A stretch of DNA of 19,804 nucleotides from Laetiporus sulphureus 93-53. Taxonomy: Eukaryota; Basidiomycota; Agaricomycetes; Polyporales; Laetiporaceae. The notes under the pieces were generated by a model, which was not told the origin of the DNA, did no database searches, and saw only the letters and a program-made list of their open reading frames with translations. Each line of letters begins with the position of its first letter. Position 1 is the first letter of the stretch. The stretch lies in NCBI RefSeq assembly GCF_001632365.1, contig NW_024468606.1, positions 44,101 to 63,904 of the forward strand. Direction: 5' to 3'. Below are positions 9,112-17,149 of the stretch, in pieces. Both the position numbers and the translations under genes were made by a program.

Positions 9112-10382
9112 GTGGCTGCTCTGATGTCTGCTACATCAGACCCACTTCCTGCATCTACACATATGGACAACCGTTATCATATCTCTGAAAGAGCACCACA
9201 TTCTGAAAACATCCATCACTGGCTGAGAGAGCAGCAAAGTGATCCTGCTTTTAAGGTACGCCACAGCGCTGCCCTTGCACTAGCTGAATTTAACCTGATC
9301 TCATTTCAGAACTTCTTGCCAAACCTCAAGACTCACTTGCTCACATGGCTTAGAATGATGGCATATGACAGTGATGAGACCGAGTTCACCCCCAGAGGAC
9401 CTTGACACAATGCGCATTGTCGACAATCAGATTTATTTCTACAAAGTCGTACACATCAACTATATGACCTACGACATGCGATGGGCTCAAGACTTGATCA
9501 ATCCATGCTCTCATGCTGATATCATGCTACTGTACTTTTTCATGAAGATGGTATTGAAGCTGAGTCGCATCCATACTGGTATGGCCGAGTGGTTGGGATC
9601 TTCCATGTGATGGTGAAGCACTCTGGCATCTGGTCGAAGTCATCTGAGCCTCAGTGAATCGATGTCTTGTGGGTTCGCTGGTTTGAATGAGAAGAAGGCA
9701 TGTCAATGGTGAGTTTCGATACACTATGGCTACCTCGCATTGGATTTGTTCCTGATGAAGATTTGCATGCTTTCATGTTTGTGAACCCAGATGAGGTGTT
9801 GCATGCTGCACATCTAATCCTCGCATTTGCTTGTGGCCATACCATGGACCTCCTGCCACGTTCAGCCATGTGACAGCCCAGGGGAGTGGACACTGACTAT
9901 GTGAGTATTTAGCGGAATCATCATCTGACAAACTGACTTAGCCATGCTGCAGTTTTGTCGATCAAAAAATGTTCATGTGCTACTTTGGTGGCAGCATCAG
10001 ACACCGTGGTGCTGATACAGGTATTCATGATGAGGATGCTGCTGACCTGTTTGAACACCTCATGCAAGCACACATGGTGGAGAAGACAGTTGATGACCCT
10101 ACATAGGAGCCAATGGTGGAGGACTGTGAGGATATGTCAGAAAGTGATGGTGGAGATGAAGAGAAAAATGCAGCTGACAGCAAAGATAAAGAAAATATGG
10201 CCAATGAAGAGCAAGATGTTGATTATGCCTTGGATGGCACATCAGAGAATGATGACGGCAAAGAGCAGTGCGAGCTGAATGCAGATGACAATATCCATGC
10301 CAGTGAGAAGGGTGACTTGGGTCCTGAAGACAGAAAAGATGTCAATGATGAGTACAGTTTATGGGGCTATGCTGCACTCTAA
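9112..10382 (+). pseudogene. Decayed gene with the 'HPYWYxRVxGIFHV' domain of multi-copy Agaricomycete proteins
   Basis: Recognisable pieces occur in order: ISERAPHSENIHHWLREQQ; intron 9256-9309 (GTACGC...TTTCAG, 54 bp, phase 0); NFLPNLKTHLLTWL; VHINYMTYDMRWAQDLINP; HPYWYGRVVGIFHV; IDVLWVRWF; PRIGFVPDEDLHAFMFVNPD; intron 9901-9941; FVDQKMFMCYFGGSI; and a long acidic tail ending at the TAA 10380-10382. I recall this block order from a large, uncharacterised family in mushroom genomes; function unknown. Breaks: a frameshift at a CCCCC run near 9391; another at the TTTTT run near 9536; TGA at 9655, 9688 and 9871; TAG at 10104. The first two TGA stand where Arg is expected. The tail from 10113 stays open for 89 codons. 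The true 5' end is unclear: the stretch up to 9124 lacks an ATG. Confidence 0.6.
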
Positions 10383-11977
10383 TGCTTTGAAGTATATATG
10401 TTTGTCTTGGTCTCCATTTTGTGGACCTGATGTTGAGCCATTTTTTTGCAGCCTGCTTGAATTGGGTGCCCATAGTGCAGTAATAATCAATGTCTTCATC
10501 TTGTGCAGTGTACAGAAAAATATGTCATTCCCCTCGCAAGCTTCTCAATGACTATAAGCAGTTGTGAATGACTCTCCAGACTGGGGTGGAATTTATCTAT
10601 GAATATATATATTTTTAATTGCTCGCAGGATCTGTGTGAGCTTTAAAAGAGCACACAAGACTGCCGATCATTTAAAATTTCTCATAGGACCTATGAGATT
10701 ATAGAAGCACATATATGCATATTTCTATGTTTATCTACAATTCCAACTCCTGCATGGTATATATATAGTCTCACCGGCATTTATATACTAATGCACCTTT
10801 TGCCAATGGTATAGTGCCCATGCCAGGTCACTCCCATCCTGCAATTCCACTGCCAATGCAGCCCAGCTCATGTCACTGACTGTATCGAGTGGTTTCGCCC
10901 CCTTGAGCTGAGTGGCACTGCCTTGATACTGCACCCACGTAGCCACCCTTACATGGGCCAATCGGAGTCATTTGTCTAGGAAATCCTGATGTGGTGAGGG
11001 TGTTAGCCAGCCAGCACCTTCTCATCTCATGGACATAAAGGGAGTGAGAGGCTGGTGAGGCCACAAATGCCTGGGGCCTATGGTACTATAGGTGTGGATT
11101 TATATGCCTTTTTCACCCTTCTGTACTTGCCCACTCTGTTTCCAGGTACCACCTGTGATGCATTTCAGCCATTGCTTGATGCTTCTCCCTCCTGATGCAT
11201 TGAGCATGTTCTACTGAAAGTGCCATTGGTCGACCACTTCCAATATGGATTTGTATAGCATCGCAGCCACTCAGTGCTCCGCCCATTTCTACAGTGCCCT
11301 ATGGTACAGGTGCTCCTTCCCACGATTTCACCACCTTGTCACAGTTTTGTAGTTGCATCTCTGTTTGGGGCAACACACCATAGATGTGGACTTAGGACTG
11401 GTCACCAAAGCCACCACCACAGCTATGATGATTATTTAAGTGTCCAAGGATCTTATCGATTGTAGGTGCTTCAGCCACATCACATGACTTGTAGAAGCAC
11501 CCATACTAGTGCTCACATCATGTGACCTGGGATAGCATATAATCACCAGCATCTCCTATAGAATCGGCCATAGGCACGGGACACTGAGGCATGAATTGAT
11601 AAATAGGTCAGCAATGAACCTCATGGCTGAGGCAGCTTCCCTTCAGAAGGCCACACAGACCATGAACCTATATATAAGTCTGCAGCTCACCAATGACCAC
11701 GTAGTATTTACTAGTAGGTACATTGTGATTGGCTGTAGCAATTATGTAGTATGTGCATGTGGCTTGCCAGGACCCCAGTAGGTACACAGTAGATAGAGTG
11801 ACTGAGATCTGGCCCCACATGTATATATATGCCCCTGGTTTAGACTGGCAACCCCAGTCTTAATCACCTATTTTATGAGGCATTCATCTGAGTCCCCTCG
11901 ACAGTGGTGCCACTGACGCCTACTTGTCTTGTGAGCATACCCATGGCTGTATGGGGGCTGGCCACCCTTTTTCTGGG
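10383..11977. other. Long gene-free stretch
   Basis: I find no gene with coding character on either strand; the longest open frames are short and unremarkable. It holds several AT-rich TATATA runs (10603-10618, 10757-10767, 11820-11830) and a perfect 17-bp palindrome CTCATAGGACCTATGAG at about 10681, with a looser relative (CTCGCAGGATCTGTGTGAG) about 60 bp upstream. It may be eroded transposon sequence, but no termini could be assigned. Confidence 0.5.
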
Positions 11978-12858
11978 TAGTGATGTTTAAGGCCGGGCTT
12001 TCAAGCCTGAGCCGGGCCAAGCTGAGCCTGGTCAAGCCATCAAAAGCTGAGCCCAAGCCCTCTTTGAGCCTGTGCGCAGGTCCGGCTTCCAATTAGAGAA
12101 AGCTCGAGCCTGAGGTTCTGAGCCTGGGCTTTCAGCCACAGCAATATAGATGCTTCCAAGCAAGGTAATAGGTCATGTGATGTCAAACAAGCGGTCTTCA
12201 AGGTGGGTTTCAGTCACTCGCAGTCCCCTGTTTGCTGCCCAGCATGTGCTCATCAGCCAAACCCTCATGCCATCTGCTGGCCATATGATCAGGCATGGTT
12301 AAAGGAAAATTTTGTATGGATTGCTTCAATATGTGCCTCACCAATTGAACTGTAGACATCAATAAGACTGCAGTGATGTAGGGGTCAAGGCTTGACCCCT
12401 TAGACTTGACTGAGGTCAACTGATTGACTCCCCGTCAATGACCAGGTTAAGATGAGGTCAAGAGATCAAGCATCACGTGCACATAATCCATTATTTACCA
12501 TAATTAGCAATAATGGCTTGAAGTGATGGAGCATGAAGCATTCTCGCAATGAACTGACATTTAGTTGAAATTGTACACTAATATGAACATTCGCGTCCCG
12601 CCACGGGGTCATGCACATATTATGCTTGACCCTTTCTCTAGGTCAAGATCAAAGTGCCTTACCCCCAGTTATCACCCAGTTATCATCCGATAATCGGGGT
12701 CAACGACAACACTGAATAAGAGTGACTTGCCACAAGCCCAGAGCTTAGGCCGGGCTGATCCTGAGCTGAGCCTGAGCCCTGGCAGAGGGTCCAGCTTGCG
12801 ATTCTGGCAAGCCTGAGCCCGCTGAAGCTGAGACCAAGCCCAGCCCTGGACATCACTA
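11978..12858. mobile_element. Non-autonomous hAT element (MITE), 881 bp
   Basis: It starts TAGTGATGTTTAAGGCCGGG and ends with the inverted form; the right end read inward is TAGTGATGTCCAGGGCTGGG. The first 23 bp of the two ends match except at four positions, all transitions. The termini fit the hAT pattern (YARNG). The flanks give an 8-bp imperfect duplication, TTTCTGGG (11970-11977) and TTTCTCAG (12859-12866), 6 of 8 matching, as expected for an old hAT insertion. Both ends carry dense GAGCC/AAGCC words that could bind transposase. No transposase is encoded. Its left ~420 bp resembles the left end of the full hAT at 16229-~16617, so it is likely a deletion derivative mobilised by that family. 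Confidence 0.8.
12380..12400. repeat. Perfect palindrome within a cluster of GGTCAAG/CTTGACC words
   Basis: AGGGGTCAAG, a central G, then CTTGACCCCT: 10-bp perfect arms. Further GGTCAA or TTGACC words lie at about 12411, 12455, 12627, 12641 and 12697 in the MITE interior. Similarity between the MITE and the full hAT fades at this point, so the palindrome may mark the join of the deletion derivative or the edge of another small insertion. Confidence 0.6.
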
Positions 12859-12899
12859 TTTCTCAGTTTTATGTCACCTTGCCTAGTGGACCCCTCTAT

Positions 12900-13202
12900 T
12901 GTCTGAGGTGAAAATTTCGGAGGGCTGTAAGACATGTAGGAATAAGTGACTCAGCCTCAATGTATGATGTGAGTGCTATAGAAATACCTGTAAGACACAT
13001 AGGAATGAGTGACTACAGTGTATGAGTAAAAAGTATGTAAGGAGTCCAGTAGGTACTTACCTCAGCCTCGATGTATGATGTGAGTGCTGAGGTAGCAGGA
13101 AAAGATTGAGTGCACCTGTAGCTATGTGATTACATAAGTGAATGTGCGTGGAATGTCTAAGTCCATGTCCCACTGGACATAAAGTCTGTATGACTTCCAA
13201 CA
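12900..13202 (-). repeat. Copia 3' LTR (left), complete
   Basis: On the plus strand it begins TGTCTGAGGTGAAAATTTC and ends TTCCAACA; read along the element it is TGTTGGAAGTC...CCTCAGACA, 303 bp, with TG...CA ends. The first ~150 bp repeat at 16078-16228 with a few differences, which defines it as an LTR. Inside, two segments are duplicated: CTGTAAGACAYRTAGGAA (near 12926 and 12989) and ATGTATGATGTGAGTGCT (near 12958 and 13070). The base pairs just left (TCTAT, 12895-12899) are the expected 5-bp target duplication, but the partner is outside the window. Confidence 0.85.
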
Positions 13203-14423
13203 CACCTACTCAGTGGGAATGCGGACCTAATTTTAGAACACTAATTGAATCCTTCATGCTGCTTGTGCGATGCACAACTGAGGGTCTTCAGCAAATGTTG
13301 TGACTTGCATGGATTGAATGGTAAGTGCCTGTGGCGTAGGGTTTCCTGAGTCTGTCTGAGCAGATTTGAGAACCCGGGCTGCTTGCTGTATGCTGTCTGC
13401 ACCATGTGACTTCATCTGAATTGTGCTCGATTGCAGTGCATGGATGGTCGTACTCGTCATTAAGTGTGGCCTTGATGAATGGGTTAAGTTCTTCTGTTGT
13501 CACTGATTTCCGTTGATCCACATTTGACGTGGATTCTTCAAGGTTCTTCATCAACTGAGTGATCCATAGCACCTGCATGAGCCTTGTCACATTTTACTGC
13601 ACCCACTTGACATGCATTCTTTTCTCCTCTCTCTGGCTGTTCTCCTTTACTTCTGGCTCTCTCCTGGACTTCTGAAGTCTCTACTGTCTGCTTCATCTTG
13701 GCTTCGAGGTCTCCTGGAACTGTCTTGGGCTTGTATGTGCTGACAGAAGATCACAGATCATCATCGCGAATCAGTGCTGGGTGTGCGCATGCAGATTGAT
13801 GGACATGGCTTTTTGGAGCCTTTAGAGTGAGAGTGGGAGTGGCTGCGCATTGAGTCCGAGTGTGAGAGAGAGATGCTGTGACTTTTGAGATGGCAGGTAA
13901 GTACTCCTTCTCATTTTCATGCTGAGGTGAAGGAGCAGGAGAGGAATTTGATGTGGCCTGGTGTGACAACATAGCATGATGGCTGGGCGAGGGTACTGTG
14001 TTGCCCTGGTCATCTTCATCATTGCTGCTGTCATTGTCACTATTGCCAGTGGATGTGCTACTGGGTGTGTCGAGTGGTGGCAGCATTGAGTCATGTTTAA
14101 CAGCTATAATTGTAATGTGAGCCGCTCATCATTCGCAAGAGCTGTGAGGCAGTGCCGGCAGGTGAGCTCAGCGGTTTGCCCTGCACTTCATGTTCAAGTT
14201 CAGGGTCAATCACCATGCATGTCTGCCATGTATGGAGGCCCTCGTCAAAGGTGGTGTTGTGCACGTCATGTGTATGCTCACCTGTTTGGTGAGAGGCAGC
14301 ATGTGTCTTCATGCTTTGAGCATGCCTGAGGGTGATGTGCTTGACTGACTTGAGATCGAGTCTGACGTCATAGGTTGTACACCCATGCATGCAGATGTGT
14401 GTGGCTGAGGGCTTGTCACCTGT
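13203..14423 (-). other. 3' internal region of the copia element, no enzyme domains recognised
   Basis: In an intact copia this side would hold integrase, RT and RNase H. Only unassigned open pieces are present: 14086-13751 (Ser/Pro/Asp rich, with DNDSSNDEDDQGNTVPSPSH, like the disordered linkers between integrase and RT), 14390-14097 and 13590-13288. None shows the catalytic motifs. The region may be residue of a large deletion or unrelated captured sequence. A TGAGTAGGTG stretch abuts the LTR at 13203 in the polypurine-tract position, but it is a weak match. Confidence 0.45.
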
Positions 14424-15073
14424 TCAGCCAGGCTTACCAGTATTCATGTGGTGAGTCACATTGCTCACGGTATTCGTGTTGCTGACTGTGCCTTGATAGA
14501 TCATTTGTAGGGTGACTTCAGTACCCATGTGGCAGGTCTTGTGGTGCCACTTTATAATGTTCGTCATGTGCATTGTTGTCTTCACCATCAGCGCTTCAAG
14601 TGAAGACTTGTCAGGATCCATGAAGGAGTTTGTGTGTGTTACGAATGCTCACATGGAAGCATGTTAAATTGACTCGAGGATGTAGAGACCATCCATCTTG
14701 TGCACTAGGTCCATCGTCTCACCATTGCAAGTGATTTTGCAGGTGTCACTGCAGAACATGAGGGTCTGATCTTGTTCAGTGAGTTGCAAGGTGGAGAGGA
14801 GGTTGTCTTGGAGCCACATACATAGTATACATTCTGTAGCAGTGTCAGGCTTGTACGTCCATCTTCGATAGCTAAATCAATGTAGATTTGCCTGATACCT
14901 TTTGCATGAATGCACCGTCCATCTCCAAGCCAAACACACTTCGATGAGGTAAGGTTCATGAATTGAAAGAACCAGTCCCAGTGTAAGCTCATAGATGCCA
15001 TTGCACCTGAGTCAAAAATCCAATGATTGATGGATAGGCTGCACTGTGTGAGCACGTGGGCGATGAACAGTCA
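14424..15073 (-). pseudogene. pol: Copia pol remnant: aspartic protease and GAG-pre-integrase domain
   Basis: After the gag tail the frame gives NHWIFDSGAMASMSLHW, the copia protease active site (DSGA codons at 15002-15013), then LGDGRCIHAKGIRQIYI and LQNVYYV. The next conserved text (NLLSTLQLTEQDQTLMF) needs a one-base frame change near 14812. It is followed by MDLVHKMDGLYIL and IIKWHHKTCHMGTEVTL, the WH..lgH signature of the pre-integrase domain (about 14500-14560). Stops interrupt the last part. The integrase that should follow is absent. Gag and protease share one frame, as in a single-ORF copia element. Confidence 0.85.
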
Positions 15074-15922
15074 AAGGATGGGGGACACTGTGGTACCCTG
15101 GGTGAGCGCGACCTTCGCCATAAGGTCTTCACTATCATCGCTATCCTCCTCCTTCTCCTGCTTCTCCTCATCTCTCTTCTTCTTTCAGCACTTCTTCTCC
15201 ATGTGGTTCAGCTTGTGGCAATAGCCACACTTCTTGCCAGATTTTGGCTGCTTCCCATTCGACTTCAATGTTGATGGCATACCTGACAGCTTGGTGGCAA
15301 GCACATGCTGCAATCCCTCCTTGAGGCATTCACACTCTTCAGTAAGGACCTGGCTTGTGACCATCTCTGTGGTGAGCTTGTCACTCATCGACATGAGGAT
15401 TGTGCGAAGTACTGAATATGATGGAGGGAGCGACATGACCATGGCGACTGCAATCAGTGAGTCTTCAAGTGGCTGTCCAAGAGTGGCCAGTACGTTGACC
15501 TTTTGGACCATGTCATCGAGCTGTGCCTCCATACTGGTCTTGTCAGAGAGCATACCATGAAATAGCTCACTGATGAGGTGCACTATTGTCTGTTTCCCCT
15601 TCCCCTCATACTGCGTGGTGAGTTTGTCCCATACAGACTTCGCCATCTTCTCATACATGATGCCGCTCAGAGGCATGTCTTTGAGCATGAGTGTGATCTG
15701 CGCCTTTGTGTCTTGACCCTTGTCATCCCATTTGGCCTGCTTGTTAGGTTCGGAGTCTGAAGGTCGAGCTTCCTTATCCTGGGTGATTTTTCAGAGCTTT
15801 CTGATGCGTAGCACCATCTCCAGATGGAACTTCCATTGCTGGTAGTTCACTCTATCATCCTCGAGGAACGGTATGTCATAGAGACAGTTTGAGCCGAGAG
15901 AGAGTTTGACAGATTTGGACAT
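15074..15922 (-). pseudogene. gag: Copia gag (UBN2-type) with CCHC zinc knuckle, interrupted by stops
   Basis: The ATG is at 15920-15922, with an upstream in-frame stop about 70 bases before it. The order is MSKSVKLSLGSNCLYDIPFL; YQQWKFHLEMVLRIRKL (the usual W..W helix); WDKLTTQYEGKGKQTIVHL; MSLPPSYSVLRTILMS; then the zinc knuckle CGYCHKLNHMEKKC (CX2CX4HX4C) directly before a TGA at 15185-15187. The frame is kept over 245 codons with only one internal stop (TGA, 15791-15793), and it continues in the same phase into a charged linker (KKKRDEEKQEKEEDSDDSED) and on to the protease, past another TGA at 15071-15073. All three stops are TGA, consistent with C-to-T change at CGA. This protein would package the element RNA. 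Confidence 0.9.
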
Positions 15923-16062
15923 GGCTTGAGAGGGTGTGGAGTGAGAAGATGTAGTCTGTGGTGCAGGAGGTGCTGGTGTGGCTGCTGGTCAAAGAAAGAA
16001 GAATTAAGGAGTGTGAGCACAGCAGAAGCTTGAATGAATGGACAGGTTAGTGTGTAGCCTCA

Positions 16063-16074
16063 GGGCTCATAACC
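16063..16074 (-). promoter_or_regulatory. Copia primer-binding site: half-tRNA initiator methionine type
   Basis: Three bases inside the right LTR the minus strand reads GGTTATGAGCCC. The plus strand CAGGGCTCATAACC matches the anticodon stem-loop of eukaryotic initiator tRNA-Met, with anticodon CAT in the centre. Drosophila copia and relatives prime from the 5' half of cleaved tRNA-iMet, using this internal part rather than the 3' end. No 3'-end complement (TGG...) is seen here. Confidence 0.8.
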
Positions 16075-16077
16075 TAT

Positions 16078-16228
16078 TGTCCGAGGTGAAAATTTCTGAG
16101 GGCTGTAAGACACATAGGAACAAGTGACTCAGCCTCAATGTATGATGTGAGTGCTATAGAAATACCTGTAAGACACATAGAAATGAGTGACTACAATGTA
16201 TGAGTAAAAAGTATATAAGGAGTCCAGT
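16078..16228 (-). repeat. Copia 5' LTR (right), first 151 bp on the plus strand, then interrupted
   Basis: It matches 12900-13050 almost throughout (TGTCCGAGGTGAAAATTTC versus TGTCTGAGGTGAAAATTTC). It stops after AGTCCAGT; the intact LTR continues AGGTACTTACC at that point. The next base is the first of the hAT terminus. Confidence 0.88.
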
Positions 16229-16617
16229 TAGTGATGTTCAAGGTCAGGCTTACAAGCCCGAGCTGGGCCAAGCTGAGCCCAGCCGAGCCACTGAAAGCTG
16301 AGTTCAAGCCCTCTCTGAGCCTGCAGATGGGCCCGGCTTCCACTTGGGGAAAGCTCGAGCCCTGGGCTCCAAGCCTGGGCTTTCAGCCACAGAAAATAGA
16401 TGCTCCCATGAAAGGCAGGAGGTCATGTGCATTGAACGTGAGCAGTCTTTGAGGCCACATAATGACTTTCAGTCACTCTCAGTTCCCCTCAATGCTGCTC
16501 AGGCTGCGCTCATGAGCCTAAGCTATGCAATGCTGCCATTGCCATCAGGCTGTATCTCAGCAATGATCTCACCACATCCACCATTCTGCGAGCCTTGAGG
16601 TAGGGGTGTACTTGACA
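16229..16617 (+). repeat. hAT left terminal and subterminal region
   Basis: Similar to 11978-12400 over its length, with gaps. It is rich in GAGCC and AAGCC words in the first ~160 bp, for example CCGAGCTGGGCCAAGCTGAG. Such repeated short words near hAT ends are the usual transposase-binding sites; the role here is inferred. Confidence 0.75.
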
Positions 16618-17149
16618 TACATGGAATCTAAGAAGGTTCATCCTCTCGCCCATTTAATTCTTTAGCAAATCATGATACTGATGCAAGTCCACCGACTTGC
16701 AGTGGTGTTTTATTTGTTCATTGTAGATAGAGCTCCTAGGAGGTTCTGTATACCATGCCACATCTAAATCAAATATTTCAAACCTATCACTTTCACTAAA
16801 GGAATATTGGTGCCTGCAAATAATGTGGGGGTTTGTCCCCCTTTTGTGCCAAGTCACTCTACTCTCTCCATCATGCTCTCTGACAATTTTGGCTCACCTC
16901 CACATCTGCAACTCAATATGAGCTTACTTGAAGGCTCAGATATGTCTTAAATCAGCCATATAATCACAGTAGATTAGCTCATACTTCAGTTTCACTGTAG
17001 AAGATGCAATGACATCTAGAGAATGCCATCCAAAATGCACCATCAAGCTGAGTGCAAGAATCAATGATATCGATAACGCAGAGTGGGGCACAGTGATTGG
17101 TGCAATCAGACCAATGTTGTTGACATTGGAGACAAGTGAAGGTGCGTGA
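16618..17149 (+). other. hAT 5' non-coding region upstream of the transposase
   Basis: No gene is supported. Minus-strand open frames at 16654-16857 and 16936-17232 have no coding character and the second overlaps the transposase start. The promoter of the transposase should be here; no distinct TATA box was identified. Confidence 0.45.

Larger units (their letters stand above)
12900..16228 (-). mobile_element. Ty1/copia retrotransposon, internally deleted, its 5' LTR split by a hAT insertion
   Basis: Left LTR 12900-13202 and the start of the right LTR at 16078 enclose ~2.9 kb. On the minus strand this holds a half-tRNA(iMet) primer-binding site, gag, protease and the domain before integrase. 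No integrase core and no RT motif (YVDD) were found between the pre-integrase piece and the left LTR, so the element is non-autonomous. The right LTR breaks off at 16228, exactly where the hAT element begins. The rest of that LTR should lie beyond the right end of the window. Confidence 0.85.

Noticed and set aside
9651..9893. Minus-strand ORF of 80 codons
   Set aside because: Shadow of the plus-strand pseudogene, whose conserved blocks read through the same bases.
10873..11064. Minus-strand 63-codon ORF
   Set aside because: No domain, no neighbouring exon in phase, and composition like the surrounding non-coding sequence.
11978..12860. TA-flanked inverted repeat, first read as a Tc1/mariner-type MITE with a TA target
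   Set aside because: Treating TA as part of the terminus gives the hAT-type end TAGTG and an 8-bp flanking duplication, and the second copy sits exactly after an 8-bp word of the copia LTR.
15027..15274. Plus-strand ORFs with a hydrophobic Leu/Ser stretch resembling a membrane segment
   Set aside because: They are antisense to the Lys/Glu-rich linker after copia gag; the hydrophobic run is a by-product of AAG/GAG codons.
16063..16074. Fragment of an initiator tRNA-Met gene
   Set aside because: Only the anticodon stem-loop matches and it sits at the primer-binding position of an LTR element; no acceptor or T arm is present.
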